Part shown: piece after piece, positions 15,410 through 25,000 of the stretch
Position numbering within the stretch: the first letter of the stretch is position 1
Layout of the letters: the number at the start of each line of letters is the position of its first letter
Source of the DNA: Nocardia vinacea NBRC 16497
GTDB taxonomy: Bacteria > Actinomycetota > Actinomycetes > Mycobacteriales > Mycobacteriaceae
Length of the DNA: 64,000 bases
Direction: 5' to 3'
NCBI RefSeq assembly: GCF_000308835.1
Contig: NZ_BAGN01000180.1
Coordinates: forward strand, 1 to 64,000
Made by a program: the position numbers and the translations under genes
The notes under the pieces: generated by a model
The model's database searches: none
Told to the model about the DNA's origin: nothing
What the model saw: only the letters and a program-made list of their open reading frames with translations

Positions 15410-16221
15410 CAGGTCTGCTCCTGCTGCGCATGTCGACGTGCTCGGGCGATACTGCGGCGGAAGAACGGCCGGGACAGGTCCTCCGGGAGATTGGCCCATC
15501 GCATGAAGAAGGCGGTCAGCGGATCCACCGTGATGTGATGGCGGCCGCGCTCCAGGCCGCGCACCGCCGCTTCGCCGACCTTCTCGGCGGGCATCGGCTT
15601 GATCGAACCGGTAATGGCCTTGGTCTCGGCCGGTTTGCGCAGGTTCTCCCTGGCCAGTCCGGGAGTGTCGGTGTCGGCCGGGTACAGCACGGACACCGTC
15701 ACTCCGGCCGGCTCGACTTCGTAGCGCAGGCACAGCCCGAGCTGGCGGACGCTCGCCTTGGTCGGCCCGTAGCTCGAATATCCGGGGATGCCGAGGAAGG
15801 CCGCCGTCGAACTGGTCAGCAGGACACGCCCTTCGCCACGTTCGACCATGCCGGGCAGTACACATCGAACGGCATTGACCGAGCCGAGATAGTTCGCATC
15901 GCTCTGGATGCCGAATTCATCGCTGTCGATATCGAGGAACAGTCCCGGCAGGGTGAGCCCCGCGCAGCAGGCGATCACCGCGCAGGCGCCGTTGCGTTCC
16001 TCCAGTTCCTTCATGGCGACCGCCAGCCCTGTTCGGTCGGTGACATCGGCGGTGCGCCAGTCGGCCCCGATCCGCTCGGCGGTGGCGCGCAGCGGCGCCT
16101 CCCGCCGAGCGATGACCGAGACGCGCGCGCCGCGCATGGCGAACGCGGCGGCCACGGCGGCTCCGATGCCATCGGAGCCGCCGGTGACGATTACATGCTT
16201 ATCCGTCCAGCGCACAGTCAT
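15409..16221 (-). CDS. 3-ketodihydrosphingosine reductase-like short-chain dehydrogenase
   Basis: A 270-residue NAD(P)H-dependent reductase. The nucleotide loop GGSDGIG is at 14-20 and the catalytic Ser-Tyr-Lys at about S138, Y151 and K155 (SSTAAFLGIPGYSSYGPTK). The segment YPADTDTPGLARENLRKPAET at about 180-200 is close to the YPPDTDTPGF.EEN..KP.ET block of eukaryotic 3-ketodihydrosphingosine reductase (KDSR/Tsc10), a feature ordinary SDRs lack. It would reduce a 2-amino-3-ketone to a 2-amino-3-alcohol. This fits the oxoamine synthase five genes upstream. The start lies 2 bases after the UnbL stop. Confidence 0.78.
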   Translation of the reverse strand: MTVRWTDKHVIVTGGSDGIGAAVAAAFAMRGARVSVIARREAPLRATAERIGADWRTADVTDRTGLAVAMKELEERNGACAVIACCAGLTLPGLFLDIDSDEFGIQSDANYLGSVNAVRCVLPGMVERGEGRVLLTSSTAAFLGIPGYSSYGPTKASVRQLGLCLRYEVEPAGVTVSVLYPADTDTPGLARENLRKPAETKAITGSIKPMPAEKVGEAAVRGLERGRHHITVDPLTAFFMRWANLPEDLSRPFFRRSIARARRHAQQEQT

Positions 16222-16223
16222 TT

Positions 16224-17189
16224 TCAGTTCCCGCCAGGTACGGCGAGCTCACCGAGACGGTCGCGCCAGGCGTGATAACTGGTGGCCGTGCCGTCTTCCG
16301 GTATGCCGACGAAGGCCTTATCGATCAAGGCCGCGGCCTCGTCGATGGTGCGGCCGGTGTAGGTCCGCACCGCGACCTCGGTATGCGGGGTGGCGCTGTC
16401 GGCCTGCTGCCGGATCTTCGCGACCATGGTCGATCCCGCCGCCAACTGCTGGTGGAACTGCGGCACCAGGGATCGGATCGCTTCCAGGTCGGCGACTTCC
16501 ACACCACCAGCGAAGGTAGTCGCGATGCCGATGCCGTTCCACAGGTCGGCATGCCTGCTCGGGTCGAACTCCGCGATCCGCGACGCGACACCGTCGACCG
16601 AGCCGCCGCCGATGAACCAGAGTGCGCGCCCGATGCCCTGATCAGCAGCCCGTTTCAACGGTGCGGTATCCCCCATCCAGGACGGGTACCGCTCGTCGAC
16701 GTGCTGGCGGTCGATGTATTTCTCGGTTCGGAAGAAGGCGTTGTAGAAGCCGTATCCGTCGATAGCGAGCCAGCGGTACACCGGATGCTTCGGAAAGACC
16801 TTCTTCCAAATCGGTTTCGGAATCTTGCCCATCGCCAGACCGACGCCGACATACATGGTCAGGTCGTGTTTGGCCGCGGGTCCGGTGAACAGGTCCGCGG
16901 CGCGATGGCTGAACGGGGTGATCGAGTCGACGGCCGCGAGACCCGTTGCGGCGCCTTCGAATGCGAAGCCCTGGTACTGCTCGGGCAGCTGTTGGATCTG
17001 CTCGATCAGCTCCGCGTTGTTCTTACTGCATACGGCGACGTGGATGCTGGTGGACAGGTGGGTGGCGACCCGCTCCAGTTCGGCGGCGGTCGCCGGGCTC
17101 GGTGGCGCGAAGCCGGGCCGTTTCAGCGGTTCCTGCTCGATATTCGTGCCGAGCAGGGTGGAGCGAAGTGGTCCGATCAGTGATGGCAT
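16224..17189 (-). CDS. DUF1702 protein, UnbL homologue of enediyne cassettes
   Basis: A 321-residue protein of the DUF1702 family, named UnbL in enediyne gene clusters. Landmarks are PSLIGPLRSTLLGTNIEQEPLKRPGF at the start, LPEQYQGFAFEGAATGLAAVD, YVGVGLAMGKIPKP and DGYGFYNAFFRTEKYI, and GIGRALWFIGGGSVDGVA with FAGGV. Biochemical function is unknown; in enediyne producers the gene accompanies UnbU and UnbV. It is the fifth gene of the operon; GAGG precedes the ATG by 5 bases. No clear signal peptide is visible. Confidence 0.8.
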   Translation of the reverse strand: MPSLIGPLRSTLLGTNIEQEPLKRPGFAPPSPATAAELERVATHLSTSIHVAVCSKNNAELIEQIQQLPEQYQGFAFEGAATGLAAVDSITPFSHRAADLFTGPAAKHDLTMYVGVGLAMGKIPKPIWKKVFPKHPVYRWLAIDGYGFYNAFFRTEKYIDRQHVDERYPSWMGDTAPLKRAADQGIGRALWFIGGGSVDGVASRIAEFDPSRHADLWNGIGIATTFAGGVEVADLEAIRSLVPQFHQQLAAGSTMVAKIRQQADSATPHTEVAVRTYTGRTIDEAAALIDKAFVGIPEDGTATSYHAWRDRLGELAVPGGN

Positions 17190-17228
17190 ACGACCTCGAT
17201 TCTGTTGCGGTGGTGTTGGTTTCGGCTA

Positions 17229-18635
17229 TCAGGACCGCGCCGGTTCCTTCTCCGGTTCGACTTCCGCCGGATCGCCAGGCTCGACTGCCACCGGATCGCC
17301 CGAGTCAACTACCACCGGCTCACCCGACTCAACCGCCGCCGATTCATTCGACTCGACCGCCACCGGATCGCCGGACTCAACCGCCGCTGGATCGCCCGGC
17401 TCAACCGCCACCGATTCGCCAGGCTCAACTACCACCGCCTCACCCGACTCAACCGCCACCGGCTCTCCCGACTCGACTGCCACCGGATCGCCAGGCTCGA
17501 CCACCGCCGGATCGCCGGACTCAACTGCCACCAGCTCTCCGGACTCAACCGCCACCAGCTCTCCCGGCTCGGCTACCACCGGCTCGCCCGACTCAGATGT
17601 CGCCTCCTGGACGTCCACCACCACGACGGTCGCGCGATCGGCCAGCCACTCTCGAATATTCCGGCTCCACCAGAACATTCCGCGACTCGCGCAGACGATC
17701 ACCAGCGCGAAGAACAAGCCGAACGAGACGTGCAGGGCCATCAGCACGCCGTACAGCAGACCGACCGAGGCACCGAAGATGATCTGATCGCGCTTGGCGA
17801 ACGGTGTCGTCGCCGGGTCGGTGATCATGTAGTTGGTGTAGAGCACGAAGGCGATACCGGTCATCGGCAGCAGTGCGGCGATGATCGAGATATTGCTGTC
17901 CAGCAGGCCGCGCACCACCGCCTGCAGTACGTATGCACCCAGCCAGGCCATGATCAGCGGTGTCTTCTTGGTCAGCTTGGCGTTGAGCATGGTGCCCGCG
18001 CCGAGCAGACCGAGCACGATCAGCGCGTCGGCCGGACCCGAGACGTTCTCGACGAAGTGATACGGACCGACCACGGCGATCGTCGGGAAGACCAGCAGCG
18101 CGACCACGATCCCGAAGTTCGACGGGTTCATGAAGTGCTTGACCTTGCCGTTGACCTTGGCCCGCAGCACCCATTTCGTGCCGACCGCGACCGTGATGCC
18201 GAACATGATCGGCAGGAATTGGTCTGCCGCGTACATCAGGAAGTTGAAGGCCACACCGGTGATATGCGCCGGCAGCAGGAACACGATCAGACCGCGAAGT
18301 CCGTTGCCCCGGTATCCCACCGGGCGGCGATAGGCCCATGCCGCCAGCGTTTCCAGGATCAACTCCACCGCGTACGCGGTGCCCGCACTGAGGAACGGCC
18401 ACAGCCATGGCTGCTCGAATCCGAGCCACAGGAAGCCCAGAATATTGAAGAACGTCAGCGAGGCCGCGAAGTTGCGCAGCGCGAGATAGCGCGGATCACG
18501 TCCTTCGATATTGACGCCCAACCACTTTCGCCGCCAGGCCTGCGCCGGTGTCGGCTCGGGCGCGGGTGCGGAGCCGTTGGTACTTTCGACGACGGCTGTT
18601 CCGTTCGAATGTGTGCCGTTTCCTTGGACACTCAC
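17229..18635 (-). CDS. UnbU-like (RnfD-like) integral membrane protein with repeat tail
   Basis: A 468-residue multi-pass membrane protein homologous to enediyne UnbU and distantly to the RnfD/NqrB electron-transport subunits. The stretch RYLALRNFAASLTFFNILGFLWLGFEQPW…LRGLIVFLLPAHITGVAFNFLMY…FMNPSNFGIVVALLVFP is characteristic; the MNPSNFGI segment is a family mark. About nine to ten helices end near residue 335. The last 110 or so residues are 14 copies of an eight-residue acidic repeat (type GDPVAVES). The gene begins with GTG overlapping the UnbV stop by four bases. A redox or transport role is inferred from RnfD similarity only. Confidence 0.82.
   Translation of the reverse strand: MSVQGNGTHSNGTAVVESTNGSAPAPEPTPAQAWRRKWLGVNIEGRDPRYLALRNFAASLTFFNILGFLWLGFEQPWLWPFLSAGTAYAVELILETLAAWAYRRPVGYRGNGLRGLIVFLLPAHITGVAFNFLMYAADQFLPIMFGITVAVGTKWVLRAKVNGKVKHFMNPSNFGIVVALLVFPTIAVVGPYHFVENVSGPADALIVLGLLGAGTMLNAKLTKKTPLIMAWLGAYVLQAVVRGLLDSNISIIAALLPMTGIAFVLYTNYMITDPATTPFAKRDQIIFGASVGLLYGVLMALHVSFGLFFALVIVCASRGMFWWSRNIREWLADRATVVVVDVQEATSESGEPVVAEPGELVAVESGELVAVESGDPAVVEPGDPVAVESGEPVAVESGEAVVVEPGESVAVEPGDPAAVESGDPVAVESNESAAVESGEPVVVDSGDPVAVEPGDPAEVEPEKEPARS
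17253..17588 (-). repeat. 24-base tandem repeat encoding the acidic tail of UnbU
   Basis: Fourteen in-frame 24-base units encode octapeptides such as GDPVAVES, GELVAVES, GEAVVVEP and NESAAVES, giving a strongly acidic tail. Units differ by a few bases each. The unit count may vary between strains through slippage or recombination, and is prone to assembly error. Confidence 0.85.
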
Positions 18636-20641
18636 TGGTGCACCTCCCGGGCATCGGAGTCGAGAACGAGGGTGTGTTGCCCCGGTTGCAGCTGCAGCTG
18701 CTGGGTGTGCACGGCGCCACGGTTATCGCGCCACGCGAGTTGTACCGACAGCGCGGTAGCGGAATCGATATCGCCGAGTCCGACGTGGATATCGGTGGAC
18801 CGCTTACCGGCGTGCCCACTGCCGCCATCGACCTGTGCCACATGGGTTTTGCCGTCCGGCATCGTCACGGTGACTTCGGCGCCGAGAGCCGGAGACCCGA
18901 GTACCGGCTTGCCTGCGACCGATGTCTCACCGGCGGCAGCGGTAGTCGGTGGGGTCAACAATCGCAGGCCGAGGTACTGCCCGGGATGCGGTGCGTCGTT
19001 GCGGTAGAAGACCGGCGCTTCCCACTGCCTGGCGACCGCGAAGCTGAGGTTGCCGGTTCCGGTCGAGTCACCGACCGCGATGCCGCGGGTGGGTGTCGCC
19101 GCGAAGGTGTCCAGGGCGGGTGAGATATTGGTGAACTTGCCGCTGTCGTCCTGGGCGAAGAAACCGATCCGGTTATTGCCCGCCAGGTCGGATTCCTCGG
19201 TGAACTTCGGCCAGGCCCACGGGTACTTGCTGAAGTCGTCGTTCATCGTGGCCATTTCCTGCACCTGCGGCCAGCGCGTGCTCGAACCCTTGAACATGCC
19301 GTTGGTCTGCACGATCTGCGGTCGGCCGCTGTTGTCGAAGTCGGCGACCTTGGTATCCCAGCACCAGCCGTCCCAGGCGATGCCCTTCTCCACGGCCCGG
19401 TTCCGGAACGGGGCAATACCCGACTCCAGTTGCGCCGCAGCTTGTTTCGGATCGGCTGCGGTGTTGTAGAAGGCGAGGTTGGCTTCGACGATGCCCCACC
19501 GCTGCGCGATATTGCTGACGAACAGATCGGGCATGCCGTCGCCGTCGAGATCGGCGAAGTCCGCGCCCATCCCCTTGAACGAATCATGGCCGAGCACAAA
19601 GGACTTCGGATCGGTCGGGCCGCGCTCACCTTCGGCCAGGCCGAAGCTGATGTGTCCCGGTGTCGACTTGTTCACGAACAGGCGATCCGGGCCCATATCG
19701 TTGGCGACATACAGCTCGGGCAGTTGGTCGCCGGTGAGGTCCTGGGTCGCCGATGCCAGCGTCCAGCCGTTCGCCTTCCCCTCCGGGAGCGCATCGACCA
19801 CCTCGCGGTACACCGCGGTCGGCTCGGCGCCGCCGGTGCTCCGCTGGAAGGTGAGGATGCGGTCGGTCCCGGCATTGGTCGCTTTGGAGAACGATTCGTT
19901 CAGGGTCAGGCTGTGCTGACCGTCCGGACCGATGAAATCGCTGTCCGGGAAATAGTTTCCGAGGTAGATGTCCGGGTTGCCGTCACCGTCGAAGTCGGCG
20001 ACGGAGGCGGCCAGGGTGAACCAGCGCGCGCCCTGATAGCTGCCGTCCTCGGTAGCGGGCGGCTCCACCATTTCCACCGGCCGGAATGCCTTGTTGTCCA
20101 GATGCTTGGCACCCGCGCGCGGCAGGTACAGGATCGGGGCGCGGCCGCCGTAGTACACCATCAGACCGATGCGGCCCGAATGGTCGAAATCGCCTGGGAC
20201 GCAGCCGGTCGGGGCCATCCGGTCGTCGGTCGGCAGCGGGGCCGGATCGAGTACGAACGCCGCGTAGCGGCTGGTGTCGCTGTCCGGTGTGGGCGTCACG
20301 ATCACCGTATCGGATCGGGAATCGACCAGGCACAGATCATCGGCGCGGCCGTTGCCGTCGATATCGTTGATCGCCGCCGCGGAGTTGACCGAGGACATCC
20401 AGGCGACGACGTGCTCGTACCGTGGCTCGATATGCCGGATCTTGTGCTCGGGCAAGCCGGGTGGCAGCGCGATCGGCATCTCGGTGAAATGGAACCGGCT
20501 CGCCAGCGGACTGTTCGGATCGGTCTCGACCGGGGCGATCATGGCCGAGTGGGCCGGTACGAACAGCACCGCCATCAGCGTAAGTGATGCCAACGGCACC
20601 AACGCTTTTCGCAACAGAGAAGAACTGACCGGCAATTTCAC
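18632..20641 (-). CDS. UnbV-like FG-GAP/ASPIC repeat protein, secreted
   Basis: A 669-residue exported protein, homologue of UnbV from enediyne cassettes and of the CRTAC1/ASPIC group. An N-terminal signal sequence (SSLLRKALVPLASLTLMAVLFVPAHSA) is followed by at least six FG-GAP calcium-binding loops of the D-x-D-x-D-G type, e.g. NDIDGNGRAD, ADFDGDGNPDIYLG, ADLDGDGMPDLFVSN and ADFDNSGRPQI. The C-terminal ASPIC domain runs from GQYLGLRLL to the end. It is probably a beta-propeller outside the membrane working with UnbU. The start is GTG overlapping the oxoamine synthase stop. Function is unknown in any system. Confidence 0.85.
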   Translation of the reverse strand: MKLPVSSSLLRKALVPLASLTLMAVLFVPAHSAMIAPVETDPNSPLASRFHFTEMPIALPPGLPEHKIRHIEPRYEHVVAWMSSVNSAAAINDIDGNGRADDLCLVDSRSDTVIVTPTPDSDTSRYAAFVLDPAPLPTDDRMAPTGCVPGDFDHSGRIGLMVYYGGRAPILYLPRAGAKHLDNKAFRPVEMVEPPATEDGSYQGARWFTLAASVADFDGDGNPDIYLGNYFPDSDFIGPDGQHSLTLNESFSKATNAGTDRILTFQRSTGGAEPTAVYREVVDALPEGKANGWTLASATQDLTGDQLPELYVANDMGPDRLFVNKSTPGHISFGLAEGERGPTDPKSFVLGHDSFKGMGADFADLDGDGMPDLFVSNIAQRWGIVEANLAFYNTAADPKQAAAQLESGIAPFRNRAVEKGIAWDGWCWDTKVADFDNSGRPQIVQTNGMFKGSSTRWPQVQEMATMNDDFSKYPWAWPKFTEESDLAGNNRIGFFAQDDSGKFTNISPALDTFAATPTRGIAVGDSTGTGNLSFAVARQWEAPVFYRNDAPHPGQYLGLRLLTPPTTAAAGETSVAGKPVLGSPALGAEVTVTMPDGKTHVAQVDGGSGHAGKRSTDIHVGLGDIDSATALSVQLAWRDNRGAVHTQQLQLQPGQHTLVLDSDAREVHQ

Positions 20642-22032
20642 GAGTGGTGACTCTCTTCCGTGGTGAGACCGTCGAACACGGCACGCAGGGTGTCCAACGC
20701 ATGATCGAGCTGCGCCTCGGTATGACGGCAGTTGATGAAGAACCGCAAGCGCGCCTCGCCCTCGGGGACCACCGGATGCCCGATGGCATTGGCCATCACA
20801 TTGCGCTCCAGCAGTTCCATCGAGGCGCGCACCGCGGGTTCGTTCGCGCCGGTGATGATCGGGGTAATGGGTGTGGCCTGGCCATTACCGGTGTCGAAGC
20901 CGAGTTCGCGGGCCCGGCGGTGGAAGTACTCGGCGTTGTGCCGCAGTGCCGCGACGCGTTGCGGCTCGTCGTGCAGCACGGCCAGACCCTCCAGTGCGGC
21001 CGCCGCCGCGGACGGCGCGGGTGAGGCCGTGTACATGCTCAGGCCAGCGGCGGAGTATTTGAACCCTTCGACGAGTTCGCGATTGGCCGCCAGGTATCCG
21101 CCGACGCTGCCGAGCGCCTTCGACAGCGTGCCCATCCAGACATCGACGGCATCGCCGGGCAGATCGAACAGCTCGCGCGCGCCGAGCCCGCGCGCGCCGA
21201 GGACACCGAACGAATGCGCCTCGTCGATCATGATCGAGCAGTCGTATTTTCTTGCCACTTCGATGATTTCGGGCAGCCGGACCACATCGCCGTCCATGCT
21301 GTACACACCCTCGATCAGCACGAGGGCCCGATCGAAGCTGCGCCGCGACATCGCCAGAATCGCGTCCAGCGATTCGGGATCGTTGTGCCGGAAGGTGACT
21401 CGTTTGCAGCCCGCCCATTCGGTGCCGGAGACGATGCTGTTGTGGATCAGCGAGTCGCAGACCGCGATATCGCGCTTCCCGAGCAGGAAGGCGACCGCCG
21501 CCGCATTGGTGAGGAAGCCGCTGGCCGTCACGATGGCAGCCTCGGTGTCGTAGATTCGCGCGAGCTCGCGTTCCAACTCGCCGTAGAGCGGTAACTCCCC
21601 AGCGACCATCCGAACCGCGGCCGCGGACGTCCCGTAGCGGCCGATCGCGGCAATGGCGGCGGCATGCACGCGCGGCTCGGCGGCCAGGTCCAGATAGCCG
21701 AAACTGCTGAAGTTCAGCATGTCCCGGTCCGCGAAGCTGGTCACCGCCCCGCTGATGCCGTCGTGCGGCAGGTAGTAGGGATTGAGCACACCGGCCTCGC
21801 GCGTCCAGGCATCGAAGGCGGTGAATTTCTCGTTGGCCTCGAGCACACCCGGATGATCGCGGAAGGAGGTCTGCAGGCTCGGGCCGCGAGCGGCCCGCAC
21901 ATCGGCCGCACCGCGTTCGGGTCCCGGCGCCGTCGTGGTGCCTGCACGATTGGTGCCGGCACCATTGCCCGCATCGTGCTTGGCTATCAGGGCACGGGCG
22001 AGCGCACGGGGATCGATGCTCTCAGTTGTCAT
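20638..22032 (-). CDS. Alpha-oxoamine synthase (AONS/serine palmitoyltransferase-like)
   Basis: A 464-residue PLP-dependent enzyme of the alpha-oxoamine synthase family, which condenses an acyl thioester with an amino acid and releases CO2 to give a 2-amino ketone. The PLP lysine is K305 in GTLSKALGS; D270 and H273 of IDEAHSFG bind the cofactor; the fold-type I core starts near residue 100 (MLNFSSFGYLDL). It has about 95 extra residues before the core, possibly for docking to the PKS. Its start overlaps the PKS stop (ATGA), and the PKS has no thioesterase, so it is the likely chain-releasing enzyme. Amino acid preference cannot be read from the sequence. Confidence 0.87.
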   Translation of the reverse strand: MTTESIDPRALARALIAKHDAGNGAGTNRAGTTTAPGPERGAADVRAARGPSLQTSFRDHPGVLEANEKFTAFDAWTREAGVLNPYYLPHDGISGAVTSFADRDMLNFSSFGYLDLAAEPRVHAAAIAAIGRYGTSAAAVRMVAGELPLYGELERELARIYDTEAAIVTASGFLTNAAAVAFLLGKRDIAVCDSLIHNSIVSGTEWAGCKRVTFRHNDPESLDAILAMSRRSFDRALVLIEGVYSMDGDVVRLPEIIEVARKYDCSIMIDEAHSFGVLGARGLGARELFDLPGDAVDVWMGTLSKALGSVGGYLAANRELVEGFKYSAAGLSMYTASPAPSAAAAALEGLAVLHDEPQRVAALRHNAEYFHRRARELGFDTGNGQATPITPIITGANEPAVRASMELLERNVMANAIGHPVVPEGEARLRFFINCRHTEAQLDHALDTLRAVFDGLTTEESHHS

Positions 22033-25000
22033 GCAGTAGTCCTCACGCTGCTGTCATTGGTGGTACCTGCTTCTTCGTGCGCGATTTGAGCGGCGATCTT
22101 GACGCCGAGGCCCGCGAGCGAGAGTCCGGCCCCGATCGAGAGGACCGACATCTTGACGCCGAGGCTTTTCACGACGCGCGCACCGAATTCCATGGCCATC
22201 AGCGAATCCAGCCCCAGCTCCATGGTCGGAGTCGCCAGATCCACGGTGTCCGCGTCGACGCCGAGTACGACCGCGAGTTGTTCGGCGAGCAGGCAGGCGA
22301 CCACCTCGCCGCGGAATTCCGGATCGAGCGCCAGGATTTCGGCGCGCAGTGCGCTCGTGCCCGCCGCGCCGCCACCCGCGGCAGTGACCAGTTCGACGAA
22401 CCGCGGCGCGCGCGCCGACGAGCGGTGCGCGAGTGCCCACTGCGCCCAGTCGATGTCGAGCAGGGCGAGCTGGGTGATGTCGAAGCGCAGACATTCCCGC
22501 AGCAGCAAGGTCGCGAAATCCATATCCAGCGAGCCGTATCCGGTCATCTCGGCATAGCGGGACACCGCGCGGGAGTCGGCCATACCGCCGTCGCCGCGCA
22601 TGAATCCCCAATCCACCGACAGTGCGGGCCTGCCCTGTGCGCGTCGCGCCCAGGCGAGTGCGTCGAGCGCGGAATTGGCTGACGCATAACCCAATTGGGG
22701 TGAGAGCCCGGCGATCCCGCTGGCCGAGGAGTACAGCACGAACAGATCGAGCTCGACGCCCGCGGCGGTGGTGGCCCGATCGAGATTGGTCGCGCCGATC
22801 ACCTTCGGATCGAAGATCTCGCGCAGCGACTCGGCAGTGACCTCGGGAATCTCGGTGTTGTTGACCACGCCCGCGGCATGGATGACACCGCGCAGCGGCG
22901 CACCACCGGCCTGGATGCGCGCGACGAGATCGGCGACCGCGTCGTAGTCGGCGACATCGACGCGCTCCTCGCGTACGTCGACACCCTCGTTCGCGAACCG
23001 CGCCAACTGTTCTCGCGCCGCATCGGTGGACGCGCCACTGCGACCGACAAGCACCAGGTGACGGACTCCGGCACGCACCAGCTGACGTGCGGTGGCCAGA
23101 CCGAAGGCCCCGAACCCGCCGGTCACCAGATAGCTTGCGGCGGGATCGAATTCGAATTCGCCCGGGATGTGGCGTACCGCCGGATGTGCTTCGCGCAGAT
23201 CGAGCACGACCCGGCCGATCTGGGCCGAGCGCGCCACCGTTTCGAATGCCGAGGTCAGCTGGTCGAGTGCGAACGGCGTGTTCGGCAATGCGGTGTACTC
23301 GCCGTGGTACATCGCGTTCACCACCCGCCGGGCCGCCCGGCGGACCTGCGCGGGTCGCCGGGCCAGGATGCGGTCGATGTCGACGGCGAAGAATGCCAGA
23401 TTCCGGTCGAAGGGACGCAGGTCGATGGTGCCCGAGCCGTAGATGTCGGCCTTGCCGATATCCACGATGCGGCCGAATTCGCCCGCGACCCGGAAGTTCT
23501 GCTGCAGGATCTCGCCGGGCGCGGAACTGTAGACGACATCGACGCCGGCACCGTCGGTCAAGCGCAGCACCTCGTCGACGAAGCCGATGGACCGGGAACC
23601 GAGCACCTCGTGTGCGCCGAGCGCCCGCACCTGGGCGCGCCGCTGCTCGGTACCGGCGGTGGCGATCACTCGCGCCCCCATCCGCAGTGCGACCTGAACG
23701 GCGGCCATACCCATACCGCCCGCCGCGCCGTGGATCAGCACGGTTTCGCCCGGCTGCACCCGCGCCAGTTCGCCGAGCCCGATTTCGGCGGTGAACAGCG
23801 GCATTACCGAGGTGCAGTGCAGCGGATCGAAGGTACCGGGCGGGAAGATATCCATCCGGGTGGTCGCGCCGGTGTCGGGCCGGATCGTCACATAGCGCTG
23901 CACGATTCCTGGTGCCACGACCGAAATCTCGTCTCCCGGTGCGATATCGGTGATATTGCTGCCGACCCGGGTCACGACGCCATAACCGTCCATGCCGATC
24001 TCGGTGCCGAAAAACGTTCCGTCCAGCTCCTTTTCGGTGAGCACACCCAGCACCTTGAGGGTGTCCTTGTAGTTCAGGCCGACCGCCTGCATTCGGATCT
24101 CGACCTCGTCCGGTCCCGGCGCGACCCGATCGCAAGTGCGCAGTGCGAGTTCCGGCAGCAGACGCGAGCGTGGGATATCGAGCCGGAAGGACTGTTCGGG
24201 ATCGATGAGCGGCCGTGGCACATCCCATCCGGCCAGCCGATCGGTGAGGGTCTGTCGCCAACGGATCGTCCAGCGCGCGCTCGCACGCAGCGCCACCTCG
24301 TCGATGGTGGTGTCGGTGTAGATCTGCTCGAGGATGTCGGCCGCCGCGGAGGCGGGTTCGGTATCCACCAGCCGCCACTGTCCGGCCGGAAGTTCGTTGA
24401 GCAGTTCCCGGCGCGCGCCGGTCAGCACCGAATGCTCGAGCCGGGCGAACCGGTCGATCGGCAGGCACAACGCATGTTCGGTGACCACGACGGCGTGAAC
24501 CACGAGGGGCAGCTCATCGGACAGCAGGGCCTTGATCGCCTGGGCGACCTGTGCGAGCCCGTACACATTGCGCATGCCGTCGAGTTCGGACCCGGCGACG
24601 GCGACGACCCGCAGGCGCTCGACCTCGGGCCGGGAATGCGCGGTGCGCAGCAGATCGAGCAGCTGTTCGCTGTCGGCCGCCGAGGCATGCTCGCCCACCG
24701 TCACCACTTCGGCCCGGATCCGCACATTGGCGATTTCCTTGGCCCGCTGGGAGATTTCCGCGCCGAGGTTGACCACGAGCAGGAACTCCTCGGCACCGGG
24801 CAGGTCATGCATCGCCGGTTCCGCGGAGTCCGTCACGATCTCCCACACCGGCTCGTAGAACAGCCCGTCGAGCTGTTCGGAGAGCGCCGACTGCGGTGTG
24901 AGAGTGCGGAACCGCACCCCCGACATGGCCAGTGCGACGTCGCCGCTCGCGGACGCGATGCGGATATCGGCGCGCAGCGGATTACCGGGTACACGGGTGA

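Noticed and set aside
22054..24468. An 804-codon minus-strand frame inside the PKS gene
   Set aside because: It is a shifted frame of the PKS 3' half, rich in Arg and Gly, with no domain; the PKS frame has all its motifs here.
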